Of a DNA stretch of 43,048 nt, positions 7,755 to 16,578 are shown piece after piece; position 1 is the first letter of the stretch, and each line of letters begins with the position of its first letter. This stretch comes from Zhongshania aliphaticivorans (lineage in GTDB: Bacteria; Pseudomonadota; Gammaproteobacteria; Pseudomonadales; Spongiibacteraceae): assembly GCF_902705855.1 (NCBI RefSeq), contig NZ_CACSIJ010000016.1:98391-141438 (forward strand). The letters are read 5' to 3'. The notes under the pieces were generated by a model, which did no database searches, was not told the origin of the DNA, and was given only the letters and a program-made list of their open reading frames with translations. The translations under genes and the position numbers were made by a program.

Positions 7755-8744
7755 ATGAGCATTCCCACTACCCGCCGCATTGTTAGCGTAAACAAGGACG
7801 ACCACAGTCTTAGCATTAGCAGCGAAGCAATGCCGAGTCCCGGCGCCAATGAAGTGCTGATTAAAGTTGCCGCCGCAGGAATCAACCGCCCCGACCTAAT
7901 GCAACGCTACGGCTTATATCCGGCACCTGCCGACGCAAGCCCCGTATTAGGTCTAGAGGTTTCTGGTGAAGTCGTCGCGATCGGCAGCGAGGTAAGCCGC
8001 TGGAAAGTCGGCGATATGATTTGCGCACTATGCAACGGTGGTGGCTATGCCGACTATACCGTCGCGCCCGCAAGCCAGTGCCTGCCCATTCCCCAAGGTA
8101 TTAGCCTTCGAGACGCCGCCGCCTTACCAGAGACTTTCTTTACCGTTTGGCACAATGTATTTCAGCGCTGCAATTTAAAAGCGGGCGAAAACTTTTTAGT
8201 TCACGGCGGCAGCAGCGGCATTGGCACTACCGCCATTCAACTCGCCAAGGCCTTTGGTGCAAATGTATATACCACCACTGGTAACGCCGAGAAGTGTGCG
8301 GCATGCGAAAAACTCGGCGCAATTAAGGCTGTAAATTACAAAACGGATGATTTCCTCACCTCGCTAGCCGACACGCCCACCGGCAAGGGCATGGATGTTA
8401 TTTTAGATATGGTCGGCGGCGACTACGTGCAAAAAGATCTAAAACTCGCGGCTAACGATGGTCGTATCGTATTCATTGCCTTTCAAGCCGGCTTTAATAC
8501 AGAGGTCAATTTTGTACCGGTGTTGATGAAACGCCTCACCATCACCGCGTCTACGCTGCGCGCCCAAAGTGGCGAGCAAAAAGCAAAAATAGCCGCAGAG
8601 ATTGAAGAGCAGGTTTACCCACTAATCGCAGAGGGTAAATTTATCCCCCTTATCGACAAAGTATTTAGTTTCGACGAAGTAAGCGCCGCACATAGACGAA
8701 TGGAGGGTGGTGAACACATCGGCAAAATTTTGCTTAGCTTCTAA
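7755..8744 (+). CDS. NAD(P)H-quinone oxidoreductase, zinc-free MDR family (PIG3 type)
   Basis: The 329-residue medium-chain reductase would reduce quinones or other electrophilic carbonyls with NADPH. The segment 'AAAGINRPDLMQRYGLYP' is the PIG3/TP53I3 signature, followed by 'VLGLEVSGEV'. The nucleotide-binding motif is 'HGGSSGIGTTAIQLAK' in the middle of the protein. The zinc ligands of alcohol dehydrogenases are absent, as expected. The start is fixed by an AGGAGGA site at 7743-7749, five bases before the ATG at 7755; the open frame further upstream is ignored. It precedes oxyR by 93 bp in the same direction, which suggests an oxidative-stress context. Confidence 0.9.
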   Translation: MSIPTTRRIVSVNKDDHSLSISSEAMPSPGANEVLIKVAAAGINRPDLMQRYGLYPAPADASPVLGLEVSGEVVAIGSEVSRWKVGDMICALCNGGGYADYTVAPASQCLPIPQGISLRDAAALPETFFTVWHNVFQRCNLKAGENFLVHGGSSGIGTTAIQLAKAFGANVYTTTGNAEKCAACEKLGAIKAVNYKTDDFLTSLADTPTGKGMDVILDMVGGDYVQKDLKLAANDGRIVFIAFQAGFNTEVNFVPVLMKRLTITASTLRAQSGEQKAKIAAEIEEQVYPLIAEGKFIPLIDKVFSFDEVSAAHRRMEGGEHIGKILLSF

Positions 8745-8837
8745 AAAGACCTATCGATTGGCGACATTAGATTGCCTTTCCCTATCGAGAATGTAGTATT
8801 AAGCGCCATAGAGTTTAACTATAACGCCGGATAATTT

Positions 8838-9776
8838 ATGACGCTGACTGAATTGCGCTACATTCTCGCTTTAAAAGAAACGGGCCACTTCGGCAAAGCC
8901 GCCGAGAATTGCTTTGTCAGCCAGCCCACCCTGAGCGTCGCTATTAAAAAACTAGAAGACGAGTTAGGTATCTCATTATTTGAGCGCAGCCGCGGCCAAA
9001 TACAAACCACCCCCGTCGGCGAGCAGGTTATTCGGCAGGCAAAGATTGTGCTGGAACAGGCTGACCACATTCGCGAATTAGCCAATCAAGGCCGCGACCC
9101 CCTAGGCACGCCGCTGGCCATTGGCGCCATTCATACGGTTGGGCCGTATTTATATCCTCGCTGTATTCCCGTGATAAGAGAACTCGCGCCAGAAATGCCG
9201 CTTTATATCGAAGAGAATCTCACCGGCACGCTGAGGGAAAGATTACGCTCCTCCAAACTAGACGCTATTATTGTCGCCCTTCCTTTTAATGAAAGCGACG
9301 TGGTTACCCAAGCCTTATACGAAGAACCCTTTGTGGTCTTACTACCCAATGATCACCCACTAACTAAAAAGGCAGAGCTACAACACGAAGACCTTCTCAA
9401 CGAAAACGTCCTCCTTCTCGGCGAAGGGCACTGCTTTCGAGATCAAGTCATGGCCGCCTGCCCAGGCCTACGCCAAACCTTTGCCAACGGCGACCGCCTA
9501 TTACAATCTGTTGTAGAGGGCAGCTCCTTAGAAACCCTAAAGCACATGGTGGTCTCTAAACTCGGCATCACCATACTGCCACTTTCCGCTGCGCAGGTAG
9601 CCCCGTATGGCGACGGCGTATTGTGCACTCGACCGTTTGCCAAACCACCCACACGCACAGTCGCCCTGGCATGGCGCACTAGCTTTCCCCGTCACCAAGC
9701 CATCGACGTTATTAGTAAAGCCATTAAAGCCGCCGCGCCGGCATTCGCCGCTAACTCAAACACCAGCGCGGCCTAA
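8838..9776 (+). CDS. oxyR: Hydrogen peroxide sensor and LysR-type activator OxyR
   Basis: This 312-residue LysR-type regulator activates peroxide-defence genes when a disulfide forms. The winged-helix domain covers about residues 1-60 ('FVSQPTLSVAIKKLEDELG'). The redox cysteines fall at C199 and C208, exactly the E. coli numbering, in 'GEGHCFRDQVMAACP'. The C-terminal effector domain is complete, with an extra alanine-rich tail. The stop codon overlaps the recG start by one base (TAATG), the oxyR-recG coupling also known from Pseudomonas. The annotation is secure because both cysteines and their spacing are conserved. Confidence 0.96.
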   Translation: MTLTELRYILALKETGHFGKAAENCFVSQPTLSVAIKKLEDELGISLFERSRGQIQTTPVGEQVIRQAKIVLEQADHIRELANQGRDPLGTPLAIGAIHTVGPYLYPRCIPVIRELAPEMPLYIEENLTGTLRERLRSSKLDAIIVALPFNESDVVTQALYEEPFVVLLPNDHPLTKKAELQHEDLLNENVLLLGEGHCFRDQVMAACPGLRQTFANGDRLLQSVVEGSSLETLKHMVVSKLGITILPLSAAQVAPYGDGVLCTRPFAKPPTRTVALAWRTSFPRHQAIDVISKAIKAAAPAFAANSNTSAA

Positions 9777-11866
9777 TGACAAAACCACTAGATCAGATCA
9801 GCGTGAATGCCTTAAAAGGTGTAGGCCCACGCCTGCAGGAAAAGCTGGCGGTGTTGGGCATAGTCAGCATCCAAGATTTATTATTCCATCTGCCGCTGCG
9901 CTACCAAGATCGCACTCGCATTACGCCGCTGGGTGCACTGCAACTCAATACCGACGTGGTGTTTGAAGGCACCGTTCTGGTTTCCGATATTGTCTTTGGC
10001 CGCCGCCGCAGTTTGGTTTGCCGAATACAAGATAATACCGGCACTACTACCCTACGCTTCTTTCATTTTAACGCCGCGCAAAAGGCTCAGCTCACCCCCG
10101 GCACCAAATTACGGTGCTATGGCGAAGCCCGGCGTGGCAGCGGTGGATTAGAATTTTATCATCCTGAATACAGCGTAATTAGCGAAACCACCCCTATTGC
10201 GATAGAAGAACGGCTCACCCCAATCTACCCAAGCACCGAAGGCTTTGCCCAGACGAGCTGGCGCAAATTATGCGACCAAGCGCTGCAGCACCTAGATCGC
10301 TACCCTATTACCGAATGGCTGCCCGCCGACGCACTACCGCCGCAAATAAACCGCAATCGCTGGACCTTAGCTGAGGCGCTGCGCTATTTACACCACCCAC
10401 CTACTGACGCCTCTATCAGCCAATTACAAGACGGACGCCACCCCAGCCAGCAGCGCCTCGCCTTTGAGGAACTACTTGCTCACAATCTCGCCTTGCAAGA
10501 GCTGCGGCGTGAAACCCAGCGCTTTGGTGCGCCACCATTAAACGGCCCCAAGAAACTGCAAAAGGCATTTTTAGAACAATTGGGATTCACCTTAACCGGC
10601 GCCCAAAAGCGTGTCGCCGCAGAAATCGCCAAAGACTTACACGGCCAAACCCCCATGCTGCGTTTAGTGCAGGGCGATGTCGGCAGCGGTAAAACCGCCG
10701 TCGCCGCCCTAGCTGCGTTGCGCGCAGTAAGCAGCGGTTACCAAGTGGCGATTATGGCGCCGACTGAAATTCTCGCCGAACAGCATTATCAAAATTTCAG
10801 CCAATGGCTTGAGCCACTCGGCTTACACGTTGCTTGGCTGACCGGCAAGCTCAAAGGCAAAGCACGGCAGGTGCAAAGCGAGGCCATTGCCAATCACGGC
10901 GCCCATGTCGCTGTGGGAACCCACGCCCTGTTCCAGAACGACGTCGAATTTGCCAAACTCGGCTTGGTCATTATTGATGAGCAACATCGCTTTGGTGTTC
11001 ATCAGCGCCTAGCCCTAAAGCAAAAAGCCGCCGCCAATGTGGGGCAGCCCCATCAATTAATCATGACCGCCACGCCGATTCCCCGCACCTTAGCGATGAC
11101 GGCGTATGCCGATCTCGATACCTCCGTCATCGACGAGTTGCCGCCGGGACGCACACCGGTGAACACCGTGGTACTCGCCAATGATCGCCGCGACGACGTA
11201 ATGGAGCGCCTGCGCGCTGTGTGCGCTAGTGGCCAACAGGCTTATTGGGTGTGTACGCTTATAGAAGAGTCCGACAAATTGCAGGCCCAAGCCGCAGAAG
11301 CAAGTTGGGAGTTGTTAAAAGAAACTCTGCCAGAATTGCGCGTGGGACTGGTTCACGGGCGCATGAAGCCAAAAGAAAAAGCCGAGGTAATGGCTCAATT
11401 CAAAGCCGCAGAACTTAATTTATTAGTTGCCACTACGGTCATCGAAGTCGGTGTTGATGTACCCAATGCCTCGCTTATGGTTATCGAAAATGCCGAGCGT
11501 CTCGGCCTAGCTCAATTACATCAGTTACGTGGTCGAGTTGGCCGCGGCAGCCGCCAAAGTTTTTGCGTTTTGCTGTATCAGTCTCCGCTGTCTCGCAACG
11601 GCAAACAACGTTTAGCTGCGCTCCGTGACAGCACCGACGGTTTTGTCATTGCCGAACAAGATTTGCAACTTCGCGGCCCAGGAGAAGTGTTAGGTACACG
11701 GCAAACTGGTTTAATGACCTTTAAAATTGCCGACCTACAAAGAGACGCAGATTTACTCGATGACGTGCGCGCCCAAGCCCAATACATTATGCAATCTCAC
11801 CCATCCCACGTGAAACCACTCATACAGCGCTGGCTATCAAACCGCACTATTTACGCCTCGGTTTAA
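9776..11866 (+). CDS. recG: ATP-dependent DNA helicase RecG
   Basis: This 696-residue helicase remodels stalled replication forks and branches recombination intermediates. The N-terminal wedge/OB domain ('LKGVGPRLQEKLAVLGI', then 'PLRYQDRT') is followed by the helicase core, with Walker A 'GDVGSGKT', motif II 'IIDEQHRFGV', motif III 'TATPIPRTLAM' and motif VI 'QLRGRVGRGSRQS'. The C-terminal 'LRGPGEVLGTRQTG' segment is the RecG TRG-type motif. Length and domains are normal. Its ATG overlaps the oxyR stop by one base, so translation is coupled. Confidence 0.97.
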   Translation: MTKPLDQISVNALKGVGPRLQEKLAVLGIVSIQDLLFHLPLRYQDRTRITPLGALQLNTDVVFEGTVLVSDIVFGRRRSLVCRIQDNTGTTTLRFFHFNAAQKAQLTPGTKLRCYGEARRGSGGLEFYHPEYSVISETTPIAIEERLTPIYPSTEGFAQTSWRKLCDQALQHLDRYPITEWLPADALPPQINRNRWTLAEALRYLHHPPTDASISQLQDGRHPSQQRLAFEELLAHNLALQELRRETQRFGAPPLNGPKKLQKAFLEQLGFTLTGAQKRVAAEIAKDLHGQTPMLRLVQGDVGSGKTAVAALAALRAVSSGYQVAIMAPTEILAEQHYQNFSQWLEPLGLHVAWLTGKLKGKARQVQSEAIANHGAHVAVGTHALFQNDVEFAKLGLVIIDEQHRFGVHQRLALKQKAAANVGQPHQLIMTATPIPRTLAMTAYADLDTSVIDELPPGRTPVNTVVLANDRRDDVMERLRAVCASGQQAYWVCTLIEESDKLQAQAAEASWELLKETLPELRVGLVHGRMKPKEKAEVMAQFKAAELNLLVATTVIEVGVDVPNASLMVIENAERLGLAQLHQLRGRVGRGSRQSFCVLLYQSPLSRNGKQRLAALRDSTDGFVIAEQDLQLRGPGEVLGTRQTGLMTFKIADLQRDADLLDDVRAQAQYIMQSHPSHVKPLIQRWLSNRTIYASV

Positions 11867-11992
11867 TTACAAATACGGGCACTAAAATAGCGCACATTTT
11901 GAGGTCGTTTGCACCGTCGTTCACTCGCTATACAAGCTTAAATTGCGCGACTATACTAAATTTTCATATCCATAAATCCACGGCGCAAACAC

Positions 11993-12868
11993 ATGATAAA
12001 TGGAATTATTGTCGACCTAATTACCCCCACTCACGCCAACGGCGCACCTGATTACGAAACAGTGGAAATCTTGGTGGACTGGCATGTGGACAACGGCAGC
12101 TCTGCTCTGCTCATAGGAGGTTCAACTGGCCAGTCCTCAACAATGGATTCTGACGAACGCACAGAGCTTCTTCGCCGAGCAATTTGGCAGGCAGACGGGC
12201 GAATTCCGATTATTGCCGACCTCGGTAGCGACAGCATTGACCACGCTTTTGAGTTCGCCAGCGTTGCCAATGAATATGGGGCAAGCGCTGTATTACTCAG
12301 CGCGCCAACCACCGACGCATTCTCGAAAAATGAACTGCTGGAGCACTTCGCGGCCCTTGCCAAGGCTGCTCAGTTACCCGCCATTGTGCGCGCCGAATTC
12401 AATCACTCAAATATTTTATCGCCCACCGGCATCGCAGAACTTGCACTGATTTCAGGTATAGATGGTTTTATCGATGGCTCTAGTAATCCAGCAAGCGCGC
12501 AAGAATTACTCAAGCTAAAACTACCCAAAGACTTCGCCCTGTACGCTGGCCATGACACCAGCGCTTGTCAGCAGATTTTGGCGGGCTACAATGGCTGCAT
12601 ATCTATTTCGGCCAACGTCAATCCAGCCTTACTTCTTAAGCTATATACCCTAGCAAAATCCGCTGACTCGGCGGGCGCCAAGGCACTGGACACCCATCTA
12701 CAGGCCCTATACTTAGCACTATTAGAAGACCCGAATTCCATTCCGGTAAAGTGGGCACTGGTAGAAATGGGCTGTATTCCGGAAGGTGAGCACCCGCCAA
12801 CACTGCCGCAAGCAAGCGATTATTCACATCTACGCCGCGCTTTGCGCGCAGCAGAAATTCCAGTGTAA
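11993..12868 (+). CDS. DapA-like TIM-barrel protein lacking the Schiff-base lysine
   Basis: The 291-residue protein aligns along its whole length with dihydrodipicolinate synthase ('GSTGQSSTM', 'DGRIPIIADLGS', 'NSIPVKWALVEMG'). The catalytic residues are replaced, though. The lysine of the 'GIKEATGN' motif is Ile160 (segment 'GFIDGSSN'), the tyrosine of 'TPYYNRP' is Thr107, and the arginine of 'VPSRTG' is Asn137; only the two Thr/Ser of the pyruvate-side motif (Ser44, Thr45) are kept. It therefore cannot work as a normal class I aldolase of this family. It may be a pseudoenzyme, a binding or regulatory protein, or a changed activity. A housekeeping dapA is presumably elsewhere. The coding frame is intact. 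Confidence 0.8.
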   Translation: MINGIIVDLITPTHANGAPDYETVEILVDWHVDNGSSALLIGGSTGQSSTMDSDERTELLRRAIWQADGRIPIIADLGSDSIDHAFEFASVANEYGASAVLLSAPTTDAFSKNELLEHFAALAKAAQLPAIVRAEFNHSNILSPTGIAELALISGIDGFIDGSSNPASAQELLKLKLPKDFALYAGHDTSACQQILAGYNGCISISANVNPALLLKLYTLAKSADSAGAKALDTHLQALYLALLEDPNSIPVKWALVEMGCIPEGEHPPTLPQASDYSHLRRALRAAEIPV

Positions 12869-12919
12869 GCTGCCATTTTTTTAGTCGACCTTTTTAGCAT
12901 AATCGGGTACAACAGATAG

Positions 12920-13294
12920 ATGGCACCTAAAATAAATAATCTGCGGCGCTTCTTTCGGCTACCCTACCCCAGAGCAGCCCAACCACCGCTAACAGTGGAT
13001 AAAGACACCGCATACCGAGTTTTAGAAATTTCGGAGCAGGGTATTTTGCTGGCCCAACAAGCAAAATCACCGCTACAAATAGGTGAGTATCTGCGCGGTA
13101 ACATATTGTTTCATAATCAAGACAGCGAGGAAATTGAGGGCGAGGTATATCGACTAGATCCACGCGGCGTAATCGTTAGGCTAAGCCGCGGAATTAGTGC
13201 GCGCCATATGATGAAAGAGCAGGTTTATATTAAAAACACCTTCCCCATGTTTTTCCGCCACACCATACAAGAGAATTTTAAGGCGACCAAGTAA
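12920..13294 (+). CDS. PilZ-domain protein
   Basis: The 124-residue single-domain protein has the c-di-GMP-binding pair in variant form: an N-terminal 'RRFFRLPY' (RxxxR) followed by 'LEISEQGILL' in place of D/NxSxxG. This arrangement is typical of PilZ proteins that respond to, or evolved from, c-di-GMP binding. The first D/N residue is Glu, so binding may be weak. There is no signal peptide, so it acts in the cytoplasm. It follows the DapA-like gene by 51 bp in the same direction and is convergent with the outer-membrane protein gene only 10 bp away. The partner is unknown. Confidence 0.75.
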   Translation: MAPKINNLRRFFRLPYPRAAQPPLTVDKDTAYRVLEISEQGILLAQQAKSPLQIGEYLRGNILFHNQDSEEIEGEVYRLDPRGVIVRLSRGISARHMMKEQVYIKNTFPMFFRHTIQENFKATK

Positions 13295-13304
13295 GGCTGC
13301 AACA

Positions 13305-14024
13305 CTAATAAAATTCATATTCCAGCATTAAACGAAACGTATAATCTGCGCTGTCTTCATCTAGACCAAACACCGTACCCACTTCCCAGCGCAAACTGTT
13401 TGCCGCCGCTAAACGAATAGCACCAACTAGCACAGGACCCATTCCGCGATAATCCTCTGCCGCATAAAACTCTAAAGCAGGTTCAAGCATTGGTCGATAA
13501 CGATATCGGGCTTGCAATGACAAAGCGGTTTCGAATTCCTCACCCGTAGATTCACTAGACTCATAAATAAGACTGGCGTTCGCCGTCGTCACCATTGCCC
13601 CCCATTCTTTTAATACGACTAGCTTTCCTGCTAGCTCCTCAATCTTGCTATCGCGACTGTGCTCATACTCAAATACTGCGCCCCAATCGACGGCGTATTC
13701 GCCTTGCTCGCTAAGTTGCCAGCGTAGCTCTAACTCATAACCACTTAAGCGGTTGGCGTCGCCTTCTCCCTCGGCACTTACATAGGCTTCTAGGGCAATA
13801 CTGTCATTTACGGCTGCGCCAAAACCAAATCGCTGGACAATATAATCATTTGACGCCCCTGATCCGACCTCAGCACTGCTAATGCGATACTCCAATTCCT
13901 TCTCCAAACTATTTACATATGGCGCATAAATTCGATCTACTGCCAAGCCATCAGCCTTAACTAAACTTACTAGACTGATGTAAATAGCAAATCCAATAAC
14001 GAGCCGATGAATATTAATTTCCAT
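13305..14024 (-). CDS. Outer-membrane beta-barrel protein of the FTR1 operon, function unknown
   Basis: The 239-residue protein has an N-terminal signal segment (about residues 1-24, ending near 'LVKADG'). Alternating amphipathic strands follow, with aromatic ends and a terminal 'LMLEYEFY', as expected for a barrel. It overlaps the FTR1 permease gene by 11 bp and is the last gene of the iron operon, so it is translationally coupled to the permease. It may give iron or another metal a path across the outer membrane, but no specific family was recognised. Confidence 0.65.
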   Translation of the reverse strand: MEINIHRLVIGFAIYISLVSLVKADGLAVDRIYAPYVNSLEKELEYRISSAEVGSGASNDYIVQRFGFGAAVNDSIALEAYVSAEGEGDANRLSGYELELRWQLSEQGEYAVDWGAVFEYEHSRDSKIEELAGKLVVLKEWGAMVTTANASLIYESSESTGEEFETALSLQARYRYRPMLEPALEFYAAEDYRGMGPVLVGAIRLAAANSLRWEVGTVFGLDEDSADYTFRLMLEYEFY

Positions 14025-14826
14025 ACTGATTTGCTTCTTCAGGTAATTGCCGGTGCCGCCAGTATTGATGGCGGGCGATTATCACGCCCGCCATCGTTAA
14101 ACCACTAACCATATATATCATCAACTGCGCGGGTGCTGGAGTAGCCTCATAGCCGACTAGGGCATAGAGCAGTTGCCCAGCAAGACTTTGTTCGGCCAAC
14201 AGGCCGTTGCTGTCCCACAACTGACCATCGGGAAGTAAATCCGCTTGAATAAGCATTTTAGCGGCTTGCAGCATCATTCCACTTGCCATGGTGGTCAGCA
14301 ACACACAGCCAAGTAGCAATGAGCGGGATACTGAGAAGCTCAATATCCAATAGTAAAATAAAGCACAACAACTAAACCCTATACCAAAACCGATAATTGA
14401 ACCGCCATACAAGCTAAGGCCACCTTCTGGTAGGTCTTGAAACGCGAGCAAATAAATATAAATTTCCGACCCTTCGCGGGTCATTGCGCATGCAATCACA
14501 GCTGTCAGAATTGCACGAAACGTAGCGTTCGATCCCGATGGCTTAAAATAGTGATCAATGAATTTAAAGCAAATGTATAAAAGACAAAGATATATAAATA
14601 CTTGCAAGCCAGCATCTACAAGCTCTTGACCAATACCACCAAACAAATTTGACACCCAACCAAACTGGCTACCTAAAGCAATAGAACCGGCAACACCGCC
14701 GGCAAGGCTCCACTTAAACCAATGCCTCGTCAAATTTAGCTGAACGCATAAAGACAGGATAATACTTATTAGAAAGGCCGCTTCAAGAACCTCTCGTATG
14801 ATAATAATTACGCTGGTTAATAACAT
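14014..14826 (-). CDS. FTR1-family high-affinity iron permease
   Basis: The 270-residue inner-membrane protein has about seven hydrophobic segments. Two FTR1/EfeU acidic motifs are visible: 'IREVLEAAF' near residues 10-18 and 'TREGSEIYIY' near 116-125. In the family these glutamates carry ferric or ferrous iron across the membrane. The second Glu is flanked by Ser instead of Leu in the REGLE consensus. A periplasmic cupredoxin is encoded 41 bp upstream, and it lies in an operon with a two-component system. The conserved acidic motifs argue for iron, while lead and other metals are known for related proteins. Confidence 0.85.
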   Translation of the reverse strand: MLLTSVIIIIREVLEAAFLISIILSLCVQLNLTRHWFKWSLAGGVAGSIALGSQFGWVSNLFGGIGQELVDAGLQVFIYLCLLYICFKFIDHYFKPSGSNATFRAILTAVIACAMTREGSEIYIYLLAFQDLPEGGLSLYGGSIIGFGIGFSCCALFYYWILSFSVSRSLLLGCVLLTTMASGMMLQAAKMLIQADLLPDGQLWDSNGLLAEQSLAGQLLYALVGYEATPAPAQLMIYMVSGLTMAGVIIARHQYWRHRQLPEEANQYGN

Positions 14827-14867
14827 GGCACATCACTTTTCATTGTCACACCGTTCACTCCACCAAT

Positions 14868-15218
14868 TCACTTGGCAATAATTTTCCCTTGCGCGGTTTT
14901 GGGATTGAACTCGCCAAAAAAGGGATACTCCCCCGGTGCCAATGGACCAATAAAGATTAGCGCTCGCTGGCCACCAAGCACCACTTTCTCTCTATTTAGC
15001 TCATAGCTCTCAAATTCTTCAGGTGTCGAATCTTTATTGCTCACCCAAAGTTTCACCTTGGTATTTGCAGGTATAACGAGGACCGAAGGCTCAAACAAAT
15101 GTTGCTCAATTGCCAGCTCAAATTCTGGCTTATCCGCATAGGCATTGGCGCCACTGAGTAACGCCAATGTAAAAACAACAAGGCCGTTTTTAGAAAATAA
15201 TATTCGCAATTTCGTCAC
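14868..15218 (-). CDS. Periplasmic cupredoxin-domain protein of the FTR1 operon
   Basis: The protein is about 116 residues from a GTG at 15216-15218, chosen because a GGAG site lies seven bases upstream; a longer reading starts at a TTG at 15239. The signal peptide ends around 'SGANAYA|DKPEF'. The cupredoxin core contains 'FEPSVLVIPANTKVKLWV', 'TPEEFESYELNREK' and 'PFFGEFNPKTAQG'. Cupredoxins of this type sit beside FTR1 permeases and are thought to oxidise or bind iron before uptake, as EfeO does in EfeUOB. It starts 31 bp after the sensor kinase gene ends. Confidence 0.8.
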   Translation of the reverse strand: MTKLRILFSKNGLVVFTLALLSGANAYADKPEFELAIEQHLFEPSVLVIPANTKVKLWVSNKDSTPEEFESYELNREKVVLGGQRALIFIGPLAPGEYPFFGEFNPKTAQGKIIAK

Positions 15219-15249
15219 CCATTCGCTCCACACGAACAATCATGTAATT

Positions 15250-16578
15250 TCATGGCAGCTCACCGAATATAAGTGAAGGTGGGAACGCCACCTTGAACGC
15301 TAAACCAATACCACCCTCGCCTTCAGACATTGAAATAGTAGCTCGATGTAGTTCTGCAATATGCTCGACAATCGACAAACCAAGACCGCAACCTGATGAG
15401 CCTGAGGCATGGCGATCTCCACCAACCCGATAGAAACGTTCAAACACTCTAGACTTCACCTCGGCACTTATTCCAGGCCCGTTATCGCTAACAGTTAATC
15501 GAACCGAGTCCGGCCCTGTGTCGATAATTACCTTTATAAAGCCGCCACGCTGGGTGTATTTGTATGCATTGTTTAGAAGATTCTGCAGCATTATGCGCAA
15601 AGCAAAGCGATCGCCGTTTATCCTACCCTCATCACCGCGCACCTCTATAGTTTGTTCCTTCTCGGAAAAATCAGCGTAATTAGCCGCGATAATTTCACCC
15701 GCAAGTGCAGCGAGTGAAAGGCTCTCAAATTTAGCGGGATAATGATCCGGCGTGGTTCTATGCAGTAGCAACATTTGTTCTACCAAATGCGCCAAACGAT
15801 CCACGTCTCGCTCCAAACTATTTAGCGAGGAATTATGCTCTGGATACTCTTCATGCAAATTATGCAAATGCATTTTTATCGCACTTATTGGCGTGCGAAG
15901 CTCGTGGGCCGCATCGGCAGAAAATCGCCGTTCCCGCTCAAATGAATCATCAAGTCTGCGCAACAATGAATTCATCGACGTAATAACCGGCATCAATTCA
16001 ATAGGGGTATTATCTATATTAACTGCACTTAAATCGTCGGCCGCCTTCCGTCGCAGTATCCCCGCTAACAGCGCCAAACTTTTTAAACCATGACCAACAA
16101 TCAACCAAATCAATAACGCAGCCACCGGAAGCACAACAACAACCGGCACAATGGATTCAAGAATCACCCGCTCAGCAAGGCGGTAGCGAAGATCCATTCG
16201 CTCGGCGATCATTATTCGGTGACCATTCACAAAGTTAAAATAACTTAGCGTTCGCCAACGATAGTCATTAAAATTATTTTCACTTAAACCCTCATTAGCC
16301 GCGATATACTGATCCGGCGCATGCACCGAGCGCCACACTAGCTTTCCGTCGGCATTAAACAACTGAAACACCATATGCTCATCATCTGGCGCAGGCGAAT
16401 TACTCTGGCTTCGTAAAGGCACGGATGATAATTGCAGCGCCATTGCCGTGAGCTTTTGATCAAATAAATTTTCGGCCTCGGCCATGCTTGATTTATAGCC
16501 GTGTAAAGCGGCAATGAAATTGACTAACATCAATACAGATAAAATACTGACTAATAGAAATCGGCGTAGTGAGCTCAC
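15250..16578 (-). CDS. Two-component sensor histidine kinase
   Basis: The 442-residue kinase has two membrane segments (about residues 5-25 and 142-165) around a roughly 115-residue periplasmic sensor domain. A HAMP-like stretch and the phospho-acceptor 'DAAHELRTP' follow, with His225. The ATPase region carries 'NLLNNAYKYT', 'DNGPGIS' and 'GCGLGLSIVEHI'. It starts with GTG at 16578, overlapping the response-regulator stop (GTGA). It probably senses periplasmic metal and controls the adjacent FTR1 genes; the ligand is inferred from context only. The overall type is QseC/PmrB-like. Confidence 0.9.
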   Translation of the reverse strand: MSSLRRFLLVSILSVLMLVNFIAALHGYKSSMAEAENLFDQKLTAMALQLSSVPLRSQSNSPAPDDEHMVFQLFNADGKLVWRSVHAPDQYIAANEGLSENNFNDYRWRTLSYFNFVNGHRIMIAERMDLRYRLAERVILESIVPVVVVLPVAALLIWLIVGHGLKSLALLAGILRRKAADDLSAVNIDNTPIELMPVITSMNSLLRRLDDSFERERRFSADAAHELRTPISAIKMHLHNLHEEYPEHNSSLNSLERDVDRLAHLVEQMLLLHRTTPDHYPAKFESLSLAALAGEIIAANYADFSEKEQTIEVRGDEGRINGDRFALRIMLQNLLNNAYKYTQRGGFIKVIIDTGPDSVRLTVSDNGPGISAEVKSRVFERFYRVGGDRHASGSSGCGLGLSIVEHIAELHRATISMSEGEGGIGLAFKVAFPPSLIFGELP

